Positions 19,195 through 20,690 of a DNA stretch of 20,690 nucleotides are shown here, one piece after another. The stretch is from assembly GCA_025677815.1 (NCBI GenBank), contig JAIXMP010000086.1:1-20690 (forward strand), written 5' to 3'. This DNA comes from Phascolomyces articulosus (Eukaryota > Mucoromycota > Mucoromycetes > Mucorales > Lichtheimiaceae). Each line of letters begins with the position of its first letter. Within the stretch, counting starts at the first letter, position 1. Under the pieces are notes generated by a model. The model saw only the letters and a list, made by a program, of their open reading frames with translations, was not told the DNA's origin and ran no database searches. Both the position numbers and the translations under genes were made by a program.

Positions 19195-20690
19195 ATGACC
19201 AATCCTCGCAACAACAAGAGAACTATCTCCCAATCTTCTTCTGCCCCTGCCAAATGAAGAACAACTAGGGAATTGCAATGTGCTCTTGAACTGGCATCTG
19301 TTCGATCTGCTGGTTCCGTTCCTCCCGTCTCCTTGTCAGTGCCTTCTTCTCACCAGGTGGAACCTCCTCTTTCACATCAACCTACCCTCGATCGTCAGGA
19401 AAGTATCGCAAGCAACTCAACAACAGCATCAATCCACGAAGAGTTGGCATCTCTTGGTCGTCACGTCACCCAAAATGACGATGCATTGGAAGACTTGAGA
19501 AACGACCTTCTTGGGGAAATAAGGGACAACTTTGCCCGGTTTGAGGAGGTTCTCCGGGTTAACATGAACAATGGTGAACAAGATGCCAATGCTGATCCCA
19601 ATTCTGACGCCATTGAAAATGGAAGAAGAATGGAGGAAGCAGGCGAGGCCAGAAGTAGTGTTACAGTATGTACTGTTGGTTTTTCATATTTTTGCAAGTT
19701 ATCATTCATATTATCCAATTAGATATAATTATAATATGCTAACCTTTACATTGAATATATTATAGGACAAAGTGGTTCGAATGTACAAACAGATGGCGGC
19801 CAAGTATGACTTTGAAGACGGAAAAGGGATCGTCAGGGAGCCTAATGCAACCATTCGTGCTTCCATTATCGAAACAATCACACCTACCGGAAGAATACCG
19901 AACATCCTGAAGTGGGATAGCCTTGTCAAGTCCATGACAAGGGACCACTTCAACAACTTGAAGAAGGACTATAACAAGACTGAAGCGCAACGTGCAGCCG
20001 AAGCTCCTGTAAACCGTGCGGCAACGCGAAAGCATGATGTAAGATAAAAAAAAAGAGTGATCGAGGGGAAAAAAGTGATTGAGATATAATTAAAAAAAAA
20101 AAGAACCGCCAAAAGTTAAAAAAAAAAAATATACAGAAATTGCGACGCCGTCTTGTCACTTACGATGGAGGAGATCGAATGGGCAAGTACGATGAGTACC
20201 AGAGGCACCCTTTGTCCTCAAACTCGCGTACATGTCAGATGAGGATTCGACTGATGACGAATCCTTGGTGCATGCAACGAAAAAGGGTTTAAGAATCAGG
20301 AAGCCAACATGGCGTAGCCAACAAGTAAGTAAAAAAAAAAAGTACATTCGTTGGTTTAGGTTTGTCCAAAAAGAGTTTGTATATGTTACTGACCTTTTTA
20401 TTGTTTCTTGAAAATAAAGCTCCTTGACCTTTTCGATACACTTGACAAGGACTATACTGGACCTCCATTGCATCGAAAACGGTCCATTGGTGCTCCCATC
20501 ACTGGTTCCATTCCCAAAGGCGCCCCTCTATAGGCAGTCGTACCAGCAGCAGCAGCACCGCCAGTTCCTCCATCATCTTCAACACCACCACCTGCATCAT
20601 CATCGTCACCAGCACGAACCCCATCTCCATCTCCATCATCACCATCTCCTCCTCCACCACCTGTACAACGCCGCGATGCTCATATATTTT
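19195..20690 (+). pseudogene. CACTA accessory protein, right copy, two early stops and one frameshift, partial
   Basis: The ATG at 19195 lies 78 codons upstream of the longest open frame. An in-frame TGA at 19255 (from CGA) explains why that frame seems to start at 19273. Predicted exons are 19195-19665, 19766-20038, 20137-20324 and 20420 to beyond 20690, all joins phase 0. Exon 1 has a basic start, a Ser/Pro-rich part, and then a predicted coiled coil (HEELASLGRHVTQNDDALED and on). Exon 2 has the conserved block (YKQMAAKYDFEDGKGI, EPNATIRASI, IPNILKWDS). Exon 3 has KYDEYQRHP, YMSDEDSTDDES and PTWRSQQ, with a 1-bp deletion after QRHP (near 20208). Exon 4 has LLDLFDTLDKDY, a TAG at 20531 (one step from CAG), then a Pro/Ser/Ala-rich tail. 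The role is inferred as for the left copy. Confidence 0.75.

Larger units (their letters stand above)
17266..20690 (+). mobile_element. CACTA-type DNA transposon, right copy (3' part outside window)
   Basis: The terminus CACTGCAAAAA at 17266 is the same as that of the left copy, in the opposite orientation. Inward lie a 300-bp subterminal array, a small ORF, the antisense splice-site region, and the accessory gene running to the window edge. The transposase gene should follow beyond 20690. The homologous non-coding part (17580-19190) aligns over its length with 6610-4990 inverted, roughly 85-90% identical by eye. Confidence 0.85.

Overview
The window reads as a fungal, transposon-dominated, strongly AT-rich stretch. 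Short (58-100 nt) GT-AG introns and TATA boxes about 100 bp upstream of start codons point to a fungus. The transposase types point to Mucoromycota, probably Mucorales; this is inferred from remembered family resemblance and no search was run. I see no host housekeeping gene, rRNA or tRNA. Almost everything recognisable is a transposable element, and nearly all the genes are broken.

Layout. (1) 1-6770, minus strand: most of a CACTA-type element with its 5' terminus at 6770 (CACTGC read on the minus strand). In its own direction it holds a short subterminal repeat region, a small hydrophobic ORF, a region with a chain of antisense splice signals, a four-exon accessory gene (4989-3506) and a Tnp2-family transposase pseudogene (3004 to beyond base 1). 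(2) 6771-7724, minus: the 5' half of a MULE-type transposase gene, cut exactly by the CACTA terminus. (3) 7725-10128: AT-rich, with a 17/14-bp minisatellite. (4) 10129-12039: a complete but decayed Tc1/mariner-superfamily element with 150-bp terminal inverted repeats (TIRs) built of 23-bp iterons. (5) 12042-13026: no recognised gene, but unusually rich in CpG for this window. (6) 13027-14677: a complete Tc1 DD34E element with ~204-bp TIRs. Its 341-codon frame carries 18 premature stops and no frameshift. (7) about 15100-16855: an unidentified decayed multi-exon gene. (8) 17266 to the right edge, plus strand: a second CACTA element of the same family, head-to-head with the first, with a 300-bp TATAACNNGC subterminal array and a diverged copy of the accessory gene.

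Three themes run through the window. First, two CACTA relatives about 10.5 kb apart in inverted orientation allow a comparison without any database. It supports the accessory gene's exon structure (all introns phase 0), conserved TATA boxes, and an antisense series of tiny exons that does not encode protein. Second, several other elements have decayed by C-to-T/G-to-A transitions only: Gln, Arg and Trp codons became stops, and TIR pairs differ mostly by transitions. This resembles RIP or 5-methylcytosine decay and is notable if the host is an early-diverging fungus. Third, each element end carries arrays of helically phased motifs that probably bind transposase or accessory protein.
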